A DNA stretch of 64,000 nucleotides, taken from NCBI RefSeq assembly GCF_005877885.1, contig NZ_VCHY01000003.1, positions 124,001 through 188,000 on the forward strand, in the 5' to 3' direction. The DNA comes from Labilibacter sediminis. GTDB lineage: Bacteria; Bacteroidota; Bacteroidia; Bacteroidales; Marinilabiliaceae. A model generated the notes under the pieces. It searched no databases and was not told the origin of the DNA. It was given only the letters and a program-made list of their open reading frames with translations. The translations under genes and the position numbers were made by a program. Below are positions 40,931 through 49,292 of this stretch, in pieces (within the stretch, counting starts at the first letter, position 1; every line of letters starts with the position of its first letter).

Positions 40931-42241
40931 ATGAATGTATTAAAATTTGGTGGAACCTCTGTAGGTTCAGCGGCAAGAATGAAAGAAGTGGCCACTTTGG
41001 TTCGCAACGGACAACAAAATATTGTTGTGCTTTCTGCTATGTCAGGTACCACTAATAGTTTAGTGGAGATAGCTAACTACCTTTACAAGAAGAATAACGA
41101 TGGTGCCAATGAGTTAATTAACGGTTTGGAGCAAAAGTATTACAACGAAGTAAAGGAATTATATAGTACGGATACCTATAAACAGAAGGGTAAAGAGTTA
41201 ATTGAATATCATTTCGACTATATAAAATCGTTCACCAAAGATATGTTTACCGCCTTTGAGGAAAAGGCTATTCTGGCACAGGGAGAATTAATTTCAACTG
41301 CCATGTTCCAATATTATCTGGAAGAGCAGGGCGAAAACTCTATGCTGTTGCCTGCTTTGGATTTTATGCGTATAGATAAGCACAACGAGCCGGATACATC
41401 ATATATCAAGGAGAACTGCACGAAATTACTAAAGGATAATCCGGATTATGCTATCTACGTTACTCAAGGCTATATTTGTCGCAATGCGTTTGGTGAAGTT
41501 GACAACCTGCAGCGAGGAGGAAGTGATTACACGGCAAGTTTAATTGGTGCAGCCATCACAGCTAATGAAATACAAATATGGACTGATATTGACGGAATGC
41601 ACAACAATGATCCGCGTTATGTTGACAATACACACTCCATTGCAAGTGTTTCGTTTGATGAAGCTGCAGAGCTGGCTTATTTCGGAGCAAAGATCTTACA
41701 CCCAACCAGTGTTTTACCAGCTAAGCTAGGCAATATTCCGGTGCGATTATTAAATACCATGGAACCAGATGCTCCGGGAACTTTAATCTCATCGAAGCAG
41801 GAAAAAGACAGAATTACTGCAGTGGCTGCAAAAGATGATATTACGGCCATTAAAATTAAATCGGGTCGAATGCTTTTGGCACATGGTTTCATGCGTAAAG
41901 TATTTGAAATTTTTGAAAGCTATAAAACCCCAATCGATATGATCACCACTTCAGAGGTGGGTGTATCAGTAACGATTGACAACAATAAACATCTTGAAGA
42001 TATTGTTGATGACCTGAAGAAGTTTGGTACTGTTGATGTTGACACAAACCAGGTGATTGTGTGTGTAGTAGGTGATCTTATTGCTGATAACGTGGGATAT
42101 GCCAACAAAATATTTAATGCTTTAAAAGACATTCCTATCCGAATGATATCATACGGAGGAAGCAATTTTAACGTATCAATATTAATTGACGAGAAGTACA
42201 AGAAAGAGGCCTTAAATGCTTTAAGTAATAATCTTTTTTAA
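40931..42241 (+). CDS. lysC: Aspartate kinase (monofunctional)
   Basis: A 436-residue aspartokinase from ATG 40931, chosen because MNVLKFGGTSVGS is the canonical N-terminus; an in-frame ATG 36 bases upstream adds residues not seen in the family. The catalytic domain shows KFGGTSVGSA, GELISTAMF, QRGGSDYTASLIGAAI and the IWTDIDGMHNNDPR substrate loop. Two C-terminal ACT domains begin near ITAIKIKSGRML. The enzyme phosphorylates aspartate as the first step to lysine, threonine and methionine. No homoserine dehydrogenase is fused. It is followed by lysA after 14 bases, so this copy likely serves lysine/diaminopimelate synthesis, with ACT domains giving feedback control. Confidence 0.95.
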   Translation: MNVLKFGGTSVGSAARMKEVATLVRNGQQNIVVLSAMSGTTNSLVEIANYLYKKNNDGANELINGLEQKYYNEVKELYSTDTYKQKGKELIEYHFDYIKSFTKDMFTAFEEKAILAQGELISTAMFQYYLEEQGENSMLLPALDFMRIDKHNEPDTSYIKENCTKLLKDNPDYAIYVTQGYICRNAFGEVDNLQRGGSDYTASLIGAAITANEIQIWTDIDGMHNNDPRYVDNTHSIASVSFDEAAELAYFGAKILHPTSVLPAKLGNIPVRLLNTMEPDAPGTLISSKQEKDRITAVAAKDDITAIKIKSGRMLLAHGFMRKVFEIFESYKTPIDMITTSEVGVSVTIDNNKHLEDIVDDLKKFGTVDVDTNQVIVCVVGDLIADNVGYANKIFNALKDIPIRMISYGGSNFNVSILIDEKYKKEALNALSNNLF

Positions 42242-42255
42242 TAGCGTTGTATAAG

Positions 42256-43410
42256 ATGTACAATCAATTTCCATTAGCAAAACTAAAAGAGGTAGAAACG
42301 CCTTTTTACTATTATAATATGCAATTACTCGAAGATACCCTTGGAGTAATTAAAACTGAAGCTGATAAGTATGGTTTCCATATTCATTATGCGGTTAAAG
42401 CCAACGCTAACAAGCGCATACTGGAAAAAATAAATTCCTTTGGCATTGGTGCCGATTGCGTGAGTGGTAACGAAGTTTCGGCTTCCTTGAATGCAGGATT
42501 CCCGGCAGACAAAGTGGTTTTTGCAGGTGTTGGTAAGGCTGATAAAGAAATTATTACCGGCCTCGAAAATAACATTGGTTGTTTTAACGTGGAATCTATT
42601 CCCGAGCTCGAAATTATTAACGAGCTGGCCGAAAAACATGGCAAAGTAGCCAATGTTGCACTTCGCATTAATCCTAATGTGAAAGCCAATACTCACCATT
42701 ATATCACCACTGGTTTAGAGGAAAATAAATTCGGAATTTACATTTGGGATTTAGAAAAGGTAATGGATAAGGTAGATGAACTAAAAAATGTAAGTTTTGA
42801 AGGTATCCACTTTCATATTGGTTCGCAAATCAATGATTTGGACTCGTTTAAGCAGTTATGCACACGTGTAAACGAACTGCAAGAGTGGTTTGCCGAAAGA
42901 AGAGCTTTCCCTCGTATCATTAACGTAGGTGGAGGTTTAGGTATTGATTACGAGAAACCAGATGAAAACCCAATGCCAAATTTTGAGAAGTTCTTTAAAA
43001 TCTTCTCTGATTTTCTTGAGCTCAAAGAAGGCCAGGAAGTGCATTTTGAATTAGGACGTTCGGTGGTTTGTCAGTGCGGCACATTAATGTCGAAAGTGCT
43101 ATATGTAAAAGAAGGTGTAAATACCCATTTTGCTATTGTTGATGCAGGTATGAGTGACTTAATTCGTCCTGCGCTATATCAGGCATATCATAAAATAGAG
43201 AACTTAACATCAAGTCTTGAAGAAGATAAATACGATGTGGTAGGACCTATTTGCGAATCGTCTGATTGTTTTGGAAAGGCCGTTACGCTACCTAAAACAG
43301 GACGTGGTGATTTAATAGCCATCAGATCGGCTGGTGCTTATGGCGAAATTATGGCCAATCAATATAACCTTAGGGCCTTACCAAAGGCTGTGTATTCCGA
43401 CGAGATTTAA
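42256..43410 (+). CDS. lysA: Diaminopimelate decarboxylase
   Basis: The 384-residue PLP enzyme converts meso-diaminopimelate to lysine. The PLP-lysine region is IHYAVKANANKRIL, followed by GADCVSGNEVSASL, the HFHIGSQI segment, the phosphate-binding GGGLGIDY, and the active-site CESSDCFGK from the partner subunit. ATG 42256 is used (MYNQFPLAKLKEVETPFYYY); a TTG three codons upstream is possible. It forms an operon with lysC and ends at a strong terminator. Confidence 0.95.
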   Translation: MYNQFPLAKLKEVETPFYYYNMQLLEDTLGVIKTEADKYGFHIHYAVKANANKRILEKINSFGIGADCVSGNEVSASLNAGFPADKVVFAGVGKADKEIITGLENNIGCFNVESIPELEIINELAEKHGKVANVALRINPNVKANTHHYITTGLEENKFGIYIWDLEKVMDKVDELKNVSFEGIHFHIGSQINDLDSFKQLCTRVNELQEWFAERRAFPRIINVGGGLGIDYEKPDENPMPNFEKFFKIFSDFLELKEGQEVHFELGRSVVCQCGTLMSKVLYVKEGVNTHFAIVDAGMSDLIRPALYQAYHKIENLTSSLEEDKYDVVGPICESSDCFGKAVTLPKTGRGDLIAIRSAGAYGEIMANQYNLRALPKAVYSDEI

Positions 43411-43431
43411 TATCGATATAGACACAAAATA

Positions 43432-43465
43432 AAAGGGTTGATCATTGCAAAACGATCAACCCTTT
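43432..43465. terminator. Terminator of the lysC-lysA operon
   Basis: AAAGGGTTGATC (43432-43443) pairs perfectly with GATCAACCCTTT (43454-43465), flanked by A and T runs so that it can work on both strands. Confidence 0.88.
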
Positions 43466-43487
43466 CTTTATTCATTCAATTGATATT

Positions 43488-43730
43488 TTAATCCATCTTA
43501 ACCACTACCCTGCCCCTACTCTTTTTGGTTAGCATGAGGTCAATATAATTACCCAAACCATCTAAATCAGTTTCGTATATTAGCTCATCCTGGGAAAATA
43601 CATTCCATTCATCGGCTAATTTATCCCACACCTGCCTGCGCAATTCCATCGGACAGTTTTGAGAGTCAATCCCCTTACTATTATTGATGTACAAAGGGGG
43701 TAAGCATTTGGAAAGTCAGCTGGATTTATA
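43488..43730 (-). pseudogene. Remnant of an acrylyl-CoA reductase (YhdH/AcuI-type alcohol dehydrogenase), C-terminal fragment
   Basis: The reverse strand encodes GIDSQNCPMELRRQVWDKLA followed by a tail ending SRGRVVVKMD. That is the C-terminus of YhdH/AcuI-type NADPH quinone or acrylyl-CoA reductases, where the same GIDSxxCPMxxR block precedes a terminal RGRVVV. Only about 65 residues remain, less than a quarter of the family's 330. Continuing upstream in the same frame gives further alignable residues (SS, stop, LS ... PLYINNS) interrupted by an in-frame TGA near 43714, with no start and no room for the Rossmann domain before the neighbouring SGNH gene. The call is a decayed gene or deletion remnant. 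Confidence 0.8.
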
Positions 43731-43777
43731 ATAACCGGGCAATGATATCATTAACCCGCTCGTGTATAATCAGACTA

Positions 43778-44866
43778 TTACCAGGTAATATTCTTTTCTA
43801 TGAAAGCAATTAAACTTTCAGCCATTTTTTTATTGTCCTCCACTCTTGGATGCCCTCTTTTCTCAATATAAGGGAAAAAGTGAGTATAAATTTTGTCATC
43901 CTGTATCGACTCAACAGCTGAGCTTACAAAACCCGGCCATGGTGAACCTTCTTTGGTAGCGTCCATACTACCCAAAGCACAAATAATGTGCGTATCAGGA
44001 TAAACTTCTCTAATACCTTTCACAAAACTGGCATACGCCTCTACAATCTTTTCAGGAGTTGGTTTTTCTTTTCCAAACCTATACTTAAATTCTTTATGCT
44101 TGGGCCTTTCTACCAGCCACGAGTCGTTTTGCATCAAATTCACCACCACAATATCAGGAGTTGCTTTTGAAAATTCCCATATGCTTAGAGAATCTCTTGG
44201 GTCGAGTCTATTATATATCTCCGGCATAATTGGTCGCTCCCAACTCACCTGAATACCAATGCCCGAACGAACTGTACAATGCAGATCAGCATTAAAATGC
44301 CTGGCTGTTACTGCTGCATAGGTCACATAATTATTAGTAAAAGTACTATCCGGGGAGTCACCTCCGGAATTGTCTTCAATAGCATAACCTGCAGTGATAC
44401 TATTGCCATAAAACTCCATTAAACGGCCACTTTTAGGATCTGCCTTTAAAACACCTCCATCGGTTATTTTAAAACCTTTAAAGGCTGTACTTCCGGTGAT
44501 CCATTCGTTTCTTTTAACCAACGATAAGGTATGATTTACATTAGAAGCTAAATTTTCAGCCAATATATAACAACTATCACCTGGTACTAACTTTAACGGA
44601 TATACAGAATCGTTATCAATGACAACATTAAAATAATTTAATCCTTCTTCATCGCTAAGTATAACAGAAATGGAAGATCCTGTGAAGTTAACCGATACAG
44701 AAGAACCACTCCAATAGAAAATTGGACTTTCCGGATCTTCAAAATTTATTCTTCCAACATATTTGATTTGTTGATGCGAAGGCGATACAAATTGCGTTGA
44801 GCTTCCTGTGCATCCCCAAAAGGAAACACACAAGTATAGCCAGCAAGCAAACTTTATTATTTTCAT
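43778..44866 (-). CDS. SGNH/GDSL-family esterase lipoprotein (carbohydrate esterase family 2-like)
   Basis: A 362-residue lipoprotein (lipobox SFWGC, Cys19). An N-terminal beta-sandwich (about 30-145: YVGRINFEDPESPIFYWSGS) precedes an SGNH hydrolase domain with the Ser in EFYGNSITAGYA, VNLMQND (Asn of block III) and the catalytic-His region EKRGHPRVEDNKKMAE. The jelly-roll plus SGNH order is that of CE2 esterases, which deacetylate xylan or glucomannan and work with a Ser-His pair. The substrate here is inferred. It is the terminal gene after the Dabb gene, 19 bases away, and downstream of it is only the reductase remnant. Confidence 0.85.
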   Translation of the reverse strand: MKIIKFACWLYLCVSFWGCTGSSTQFVSPSHQQIKYVGRINFEDPESPIFYWSGSSVSVNFTGSSISVILSDEEGLNYFNVVIDNDSVYPLKLVPGDSCYILAENLASNVNHTLSLVKRNEWITGSTAFKGFKITDGGVLKADPKSGRLMEFYGNSITAGYAIEDNSGGDSPDSTFTNNYVTYAAVTARHFNADLHCTVRSGIGIQVSWERPIMPEIYNRLDPRDSLSIWEFSKATPDIVVVNLMQNDSWLVERPKHKEFKYRFGKEKPTPEKIVEAYASFVKGIREVYPDTHIICALGSMDATKEGSPWPGFVSSAVESIQDDKIYTHFFPYIEKRGHPRVEDNKKMAESLIAFIEKNITW

Positions 44867-44885
44867 AGATTAAGAGGATTTAATA

Positions 44886-45185
44886 TTAGCATTCGAAGTC
44901 CACACAGGCTCTTTTTTCCAAAACAGCTTTAATAATTCCTCCTACAGTCACATGGTCCGGGTGTTTTGCATAAATATCCAAATCTTCCATTGAATCAAAT
45001 GTGGTACTTAAAGCAATATCATATTCTTCAGCTTCGTTGGCATTTAAACCCACTTCTAAACTCCTGATTACATCAACCTTTTGCGGAAGCGCTTCAAGAG
45101 CTGATTTTATTTCATTTAATTTTTCTACCTTTTTAGTTTCAGATGCAAAAGTTTTTAACTGAAACAACACTACATGTTTAATCAT
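44886..45185 (-). CDS. Dabb-domain (stress-responsive A/B barrel) protein
   Basis: A 99-residue protein beginning MIKHVVLFQLK and containing SLEVGLNANEAEEYDIALSTTF-type strand pairs (key residues: EVG, YDIALSTTF, HPDHV), the pattern of the Dabb dimeric alpha/beta-barrel family (Pfam Dabb). Some members are plant stress proteins or polyketide cyclases; bacterial roles are mostly unknown. It is placed 19 bases upstream of the SGNH gene. A minus-strand TATCTTTG box lies 90 bases before its start. Confidence 0.85.
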   Translation of the reverse strand: MIKHVVLFQLKTFASETKKVEKLNEIKSALEALPQKVDVIRSLEVGLNANEAEEYDIALSTTFDSMEDLDIYAKHPDHVTVGGIIKAVLEKRACVDFEC

Positions 45186-45274
45186 TACTTAAATATATTA
45201 CAGTTTACAATTTTCAAAATTTAACTAAGCCCGTTAATTACTATTTCCCCAATTGGCCTAATATTATATCTTTA

Positions 45275-45282
45275 CAAAGATA
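45275..45282 (-). promoter_or_regulatory. Putative -7 element of the Dabb-SGNH pair, inside a 16-bp palindrome
   Basis: TATCTTTG on the minus strand. With the preceding bases it forms the perfect palindrome TATCTTTACAAAGATA-like sequence (45267-45282 region), so the plus strand carries the near match TATCTTTA facing the exonuclease gene. Confidence 0.45.
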
Positions 45283-45406
45283 AAATAAACTACAAACTTA
45301 GCTGACTCTAAATAATTTAAGACAGCATCACTAATCAATATTAAAACTATCGCTTTAAATAAAAGTATATTTCAAACTGTATATCTGACTATTAAACCAT
45401 TACATT

Positions 45407-46129
45407 ATGCTTGACAATCTTAAACCTGAAAACATTTTATTTATTGACATAGAGACTGTACCCAATCAAGAGAAATTTGATGATCTGGATGAAGATCTGC
45501 AAAACCTGTGGGCTAAAAAAGCAGAGTATTTTTTAAAGGAGGATGAAACACCAGCCGACATTTATCAACGTGCCGGCATATATGCCGAATTTGGTAAAAT
45601 CGTTTGTATTTCAGCAGGTGTAATACATTACGTAAAAGGCGAAATGCACTTTAAAGTTAAAAGTTTTGCCAATGATGATGAGCGAAAATTGCTGATGGAA
45701 TTTGCCGATATGCTGGATCACTTCATGAGCAAAAGTCCCGACAGAAATCTATGCGGTCATAATGCTAAAGAATTTGATTTTCCATATATTGCCAGAAGAA
45801 TGTTAATCAACGGATTAAAATTACCACAGAGTTTAAATATTGCCGGTAAAAAACCTTGGGAAATTAAATTTCTGGATACACTTGACTTATGGAAGTTTGG
45901 TGATTACAAACATTATACTTCACTTAATTTATTGACCACAATTTTTAACATTCCATCACCCAAAGATGATATTGATGGCAGTCAGGTTGCTGACGTGTAT
46001 TACAAAGAGAAAGATTTGGATCGTATTGCCATTTATTGCGAAAAAGATGTGTTGGCTACCGCACAATTATTGTTAAGATATATGGGTAAGCCCCTTATTG
46101 AAACTGATTACTTTGAAAGAGTGATATAG
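45407..46129 (+). CDS. Predicted 3'-5' exonuclease (PolB-exo-like, PF10108)
   Basis: A 240-residue DEDDy-type exonuclease. ExoI is FIDIETV (Asp and Glu), ExoII is GHNAKEFDFPYI (Asn and Asp), and ExoIII is YCEKDV (Tyr and Asp). All metal-binding residues are present. The family resembles the proofreading domain of family B DNA polymerases but stands alone, and its cellular substrate is not established; DNA repair is a reasonable inference. The gene is followed after 40 bases by a lipoprotein of unknown function, probably without functional connection. Confidence 0.88.
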   Translation: MLDNLKPENILFIDIETVPNQEKFDDLDEDLQNLWAKKAEYFLKEDETPADIYQRAGIYAEFGKIVCISAGVIHYVKGEMHFKVKSFANDDERKLLMEFADMLDHFMSKSPDRNLCGHNAKEFDFPYIARRMLINGLKLPQSLNIAGKKPWEIKFLDTLDLWKFGDYKHYTSLNLLTTIFNIPSPKDDIDGSQVADVYYKEKDLDRIAIYCEKDVLATAQLLLRYMGKPLIETDYFERVI

Positions 46130-46169
46130 AATATTTCTAACGCTTTTTGTTTAACCTAAACCACTCGAA

Positions 46170-46862
46170 ATGAAAACGTTATTTATTACCACCTTTGTTT
46201 TAGTTTTTATCACAAGCTGTACTTGTGTTCATTTCTCTGAACCACAACCCAAAGGTTCACCTGTACTAAATGCTTTTCCCAAAGATTATATAGGCGTTTA
46301 TGTGAGCAGCTCCGAAAAAGAGAAGGATACGGTTTATATACACGAACGTTTTTATGAAATCCCGGAAACGTACTCGGAGAAGATACATATAGAAAAACTT
46401 AATAAGCACAAAAACATAAAGCTAAAAAATAATTTGCTTTACAATACTTCTATCCCTGTAGACATAGGCATTCCGTACAGCATTAAAAACGATACCTTAT
46501 CTTATAAAATCAACCTGTTGATTCCTTACTATTTATCAGATTCATTACAACTCAAAAAACTAGGCAAATATTTCGTTTTAAACCAGAAAGATCTATACAA
46601 AGAATATTGGTCTGTTTATCTGCTTTCAAAACAAAAAGACGAAAGTATTAAATTAGAAATGGTGGGTAACTTTGACACCAATACTGATGACAAAAATAAA
46701 ACCCGGTACGATGGGAATATAAATGACTTTTTCCACATTACTGATTTTAAAGAAATTGAAAACGAGAATTATCTGATAAATCCCAGCAAGCGGGAATTAA
46801 AAAAACTGATTAGAAAAGATTTCTTTAAAGAACTGGACGTACTGCTAAAAGTTAAACCTTAA
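46170..46862 (+). CDS. Lipoprotein of unknown function
   Basis: A 230-residue protein with a lipoprotein signal (lipobox FITSC, Cys17; a second Cys at 19). The mature region is rich in Lys, Glu and Tyr with predicted mixed strands and helices. No family was recognised. The segment PKGSPVLNAFPKDYIGVYVSS looks like the start of a lipocalin-like or META-type small barrel, but this is weak. It could be in the same transcript as the exonuclease (40-base gap) and converges with the alpha/beta hydrolase. Confidence 0.7.
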   Translation: MKTLFITTFVLVFITSCTCVHFSEPQPKGSPVLNAFPKDYIGVYVSSSEKEKDTVYIHERFYEIPETYSEKIHIEKLNKHKNIKLKNNLLYNTSIPVDIGIPYSIKNDTLSYKINLLIPYYLSDSLQLKKLGKYFVLNQKDLYKEYWSVYLLSKQKDESIKLEMVGNFDTNTDDKNKTRYDGNINDFFHITDFKEIENENYLINPSKRELKKLIRKDFFKELDVLLKVKP

Positions 46863-46902
46863 CTATGAGGCCTTAACCTATGACCTTTCTCTAAATCGCA
46901 CC

Positions 46903-47715
46903 TTAAAAATCCAGAAAATACTTTAATGTTTTAATAAACAACTCTGTTTGTTCGGCATGAAGCCAGTGACCTGCATTGGGTATAGTGGCCAGCTGAGCCG
47001 AAGGAAAATAATTTCTAAATGCTTGCATATCCTCATCCTGAACGTAATGAGATTCATATCCTCTAATTACAATAACATCTTTATCCTGAGGAAATTCAAC
47101 CACACTACCTTCACTTATTATTTCATCCATTATACTCAACAAATGATCTGAAATAGCCTGAATATTCAGCTTCCAATATAGTTGCTTATGCTCACCTCTT
47201 CCTACATTTTTAAGCAAAAAGGAGCGCACCATATCATTGTGAATAAATGGTTTTAACTGTTTATCAACAGAACTACGCGTAGGATGATCTTTCAGGTTAA
47301 CACTTAAGAGTGCATCCACAATTACCCGATGATCATTGGTGATTTTAGCATAATTGCTTTGCGAACCATATGATTTTGGCGCTATATCCAGCACCACCAG
47401 CTTTTCAACCATTTCGGGATTTCTTAGTGCAAATTCCATGGCAGTTTTTCCCCCCATGGAATGTCCCATAATGATGGACTTCTTGATATCATGCTGGTGC
47501 ATAAAGGATTTCAGATCCTCAGCCATTACAGCGTAATTCATCTCATCACTATGTGGCGACTGCCCATGGTTGCGCTGATCGATAAGGTAAATGCTAAAAT
47601 AAGGCTCCAGAATTCTTGCAATAGAGACCCAATTATCTGAGGAACCATAAAGACCATGAATTATAATCAGGTTTACAGGTCCCTCACCAAACTGTCGATA
47701 AAACAGCTCCATCAT
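46903..47715 (-). CDS. Alpha/beta-hydrolase (YbfF-like esterase)
   Basis: The 270-residue hydrolase has the oxyanion loop LIIIHGLYGSSDNW, LIDQRNHGQSPHS, the nucleophile elbow IMGHSMGGKTAM (Ser), and a C-terminal catalytic His in IPNAGHWLHAEQ; the acid is probably in IRGYESHYV or nearby. The pattern HGLxGSSDNW with DxRNHGxSPH is that of YbfF-type acyl-CoA/palmitoyl esterases. Cytoplasmic; the substrate is unknown. Its start lies one base after the pdxJ stop, so it is co-translated with pdxJ. Confidence 0.88.
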   Translation of the reverse strand: MMELFYRQFGEGPVNLIIIHGLYGSSDNWVSIARILEPYFSIYLIDQRNHGQSPHSDEMNYAVMAEDLKSFMHQHDIKKSIIMGHSMGGKTAMEFALRNPEMVEKLVVLDIAPKSYGSQSNYAKITNDHRVIVDALLSVNLKDHPTRSSVDKQLKPFIHNDMVRSFLLKNVGRGEHKQLYWKLNIQAISDHLLSIMDEIISEGSVVEFPQDKDVIVIRGYESHYVQDEDMQAFRNYFPSAQLATIPNAGHWLHAEQTELFIKTLKYFLDF

Positions 47716-47716
47716 G

Positions 47717-48433
47717 TTATTTTACCAATTGTTCTTTGTACAGCTGCACTGTTTTCTCCAAGCCGTAATACAAAGCATCGCAAATAAGGGCATGCCCAAT
47801 AGATACCTCAGCTAAAAAAGGAATATTCTCCGAAAAGAATTTGAGATTCTCTAAACTTAAATCGTGACCGGCATTTACCTTTAACCCGGCTTTCTTAGCC
47901 ATTTCGGCAGCTGCAACAAAAGGCGCTACTGCTTTTTCTCTATCCTGGGTATACATAGCAGCATAAGGTTCCGTATAAAGCTCTACCCTGTCTGTATTTG
48001 TTTTTACGGCATTGGCAATATTATCCAAATTGGTATCAATAAAGATAGAAGTTCTTATACCTGCTTCACTAAACTCACCAATAATATCCTGCAAAAAGGC
48101 CTGATGCTTAATGGTATCCCACCCTGCATTTGAAGTAATGGCCTCAGGCGGGTCCGGCACAAGTGTAACCTGGTGCGGTTTCACACTTTTAACCAAATCA
48201 ATAAACTTACGCGACGGATAGCCTTCAATATTAAATTCAGTTTTAATAATTGGCTTAATATCTACCACATCTTTATAAGTAATATGTCGCTCATCCGGAC
48301 GCGGATGAACAGTTACTCCTTCAGCTCCAAAAGTCTGAACATCAATAGCAGACTTAACCACATTAGGTTGATTTCCTCCTCTGGCATTTCTAATGGTCGC
48401 TATCTTATTTATATTAACGCTTAATTTCGTCAT
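47717..48433 (-). CDS. pdxJ: Pyridoxine 5'-phosphate synthase
   Basis: A 238-residue TIM-barrel enzyme that condenses 1-deoxyxylulose-5-phosphate with 3-amino-2-oxopropyl phosphate in the DXP-dependent vitamin B6 pathway. Recognisable strings are the N-terminal LSVNINKIATIRNARGG, VTVHPRPDERHI with catalytic His and Asp/Glu, VTLVPDPPEA, KVNAGHDLSLENL and EVSIGHALICDAL. Length and motifs are normal. It is the first gene of a two-gene operon with the esterase. A TAACTTTG box at 48582-48589 (minus) is about 150 bases upstream and could be its promoter. Confidence 0.96.
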   Translation of the reverse strand: MTKLSVNINKIATIRNARGGNQPNVVKSAIDVQTFGAEGVTVHPRPDERHITYKDVVDIKPIIKTEFNIEGYPSRKFIDLVKSVKPHQVTLVPDPPEAITSNAGWDTIKHQAFLQDIIGEFSEAGIRTSIFIDTNLDNIANAVKTNTDRVELYTEPYAAMYTQDREKAVAPFVAAAEMAKKAGLKVNAGHDLSLENLKFFSENIPFLAEVSIGHALICDALYYGLEKTVQLYKEQLVK

Positions 48434-48612
48434 TTATTCCAGTTTTATCATCATACTCAGCATCTTAGTCTAAAAGATGAAAAATAAACCAATTAATCAT
48501 TTGATTGTTTCATTTTATGAAACTAAATTTAAGCTGAGTCTTACAAAATAATGGGTGAAATCATTTCGTTTCTACCCGCGGCAAAGTTAAGAGTATTTCT
48601 TGAAACTGTAGT

Positions 48613-49278
48613 ATGTTAGCAAAAGATTTGATATCAGATATTGTTCCGGCTTTACGCACTTCCGATTCGGGTTTGGATGCCCTTAACTGGATGGAGGTTT
48701 TTAGGGTATCACATTTACCAATTGTGAATAATAAAGAATTTTTAGGTCTTATTACAGATACAGACATTTACGACTTAAATAAACCTGAAGAACCCCTTGG
48801 AAATCATCAATTATCATTAACTTCGCCATATGTGTTTTACAACCAGCATATTTACAGTGTTATTGAACTGGCTTCAAGATTAAGATTAACTGTTATTCCG
48901 GTTTTAGCCGAAAACAAAGATTATTTAGGATTAATTACGCAAACTGACCTCCTAAAAAACTATGCAGATTTAATTGCTGTTCATACTCCCGGAGGAATTG
49001 TAGAAATTGAAGTGCCGGCATACGATTATTCCTTTTCGGAAATTGCCCGGCTTATTGAAGATACAGACACCAAAGTATTAAGTTTATACGTAAAAAAAGA
49101 TGAAGCGGGTGACCTTTTAAATATTACCATCAAACTTAACCGAGAAGATATTACTCCTGTTTTAAGAGCTTTTGACAGGTATGACTATACTGTTACAGCC
49201 TCTTATTCAGAGCATAGTACTGTAGATGAAATTGTGAAGAAGAATTACGATGCCCTTATCAGGTATCTGAATGTGTAG
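48613..49278 (+). CDS. CBS-domain protein with C-terminal ACT-like domain
   Basis: The 221-residue protein has two CBS motifs in about residues 1-125 (LAKDLISDIVPALRTSDSG ... HLPIVNNKEFLGLITDTDIYD, and a second ending IPVLAENKDYLGLITQTDLL), followed by GGIVEIEVPAYDYSFSEIARLIED-type ACT-like strands from about 130 (key residues: GGIVEIEV, YSFSEIARL, LNITIKLNRED). CBS pairs usually sense adenine nucleotides; this AcuB-like arrangement has no catalytic partner. It is adjacent to NAD kinase and a BamA-like gene on the plus strand; in many Bacteroidota it sits near NAD kinase and pdxJ, as here. Confidence 0.88.
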   Translation: MLAKDLISDIVPALRTSDSGLDALNWMEVFRVSHLPIVNNKEFLGLITDTDIYDLNKPEEPLGNHQLSLTSPYVFYNQHIYSVIELASRLRLTVIPVLAENKDYLGLITQTDLLKNYADLIAVHTPGGIVEIEVPAYDYSFSEIARLIEDTDTKVLSLYVKKDEAGDLLNITIKLNREDITPVLRAFDRYDYTVTASYSEHSTVDEIVKKNYDALIRYLNV

Positions 49279-49292
49279 CTTAAACAGATCTA

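Noticed and set aside
42325-42699. Two overlapping antisense frames (124 and 100 residues) inside lysA
   Set aside because: Both mirror conserved lysA sequence; no independent evidence.
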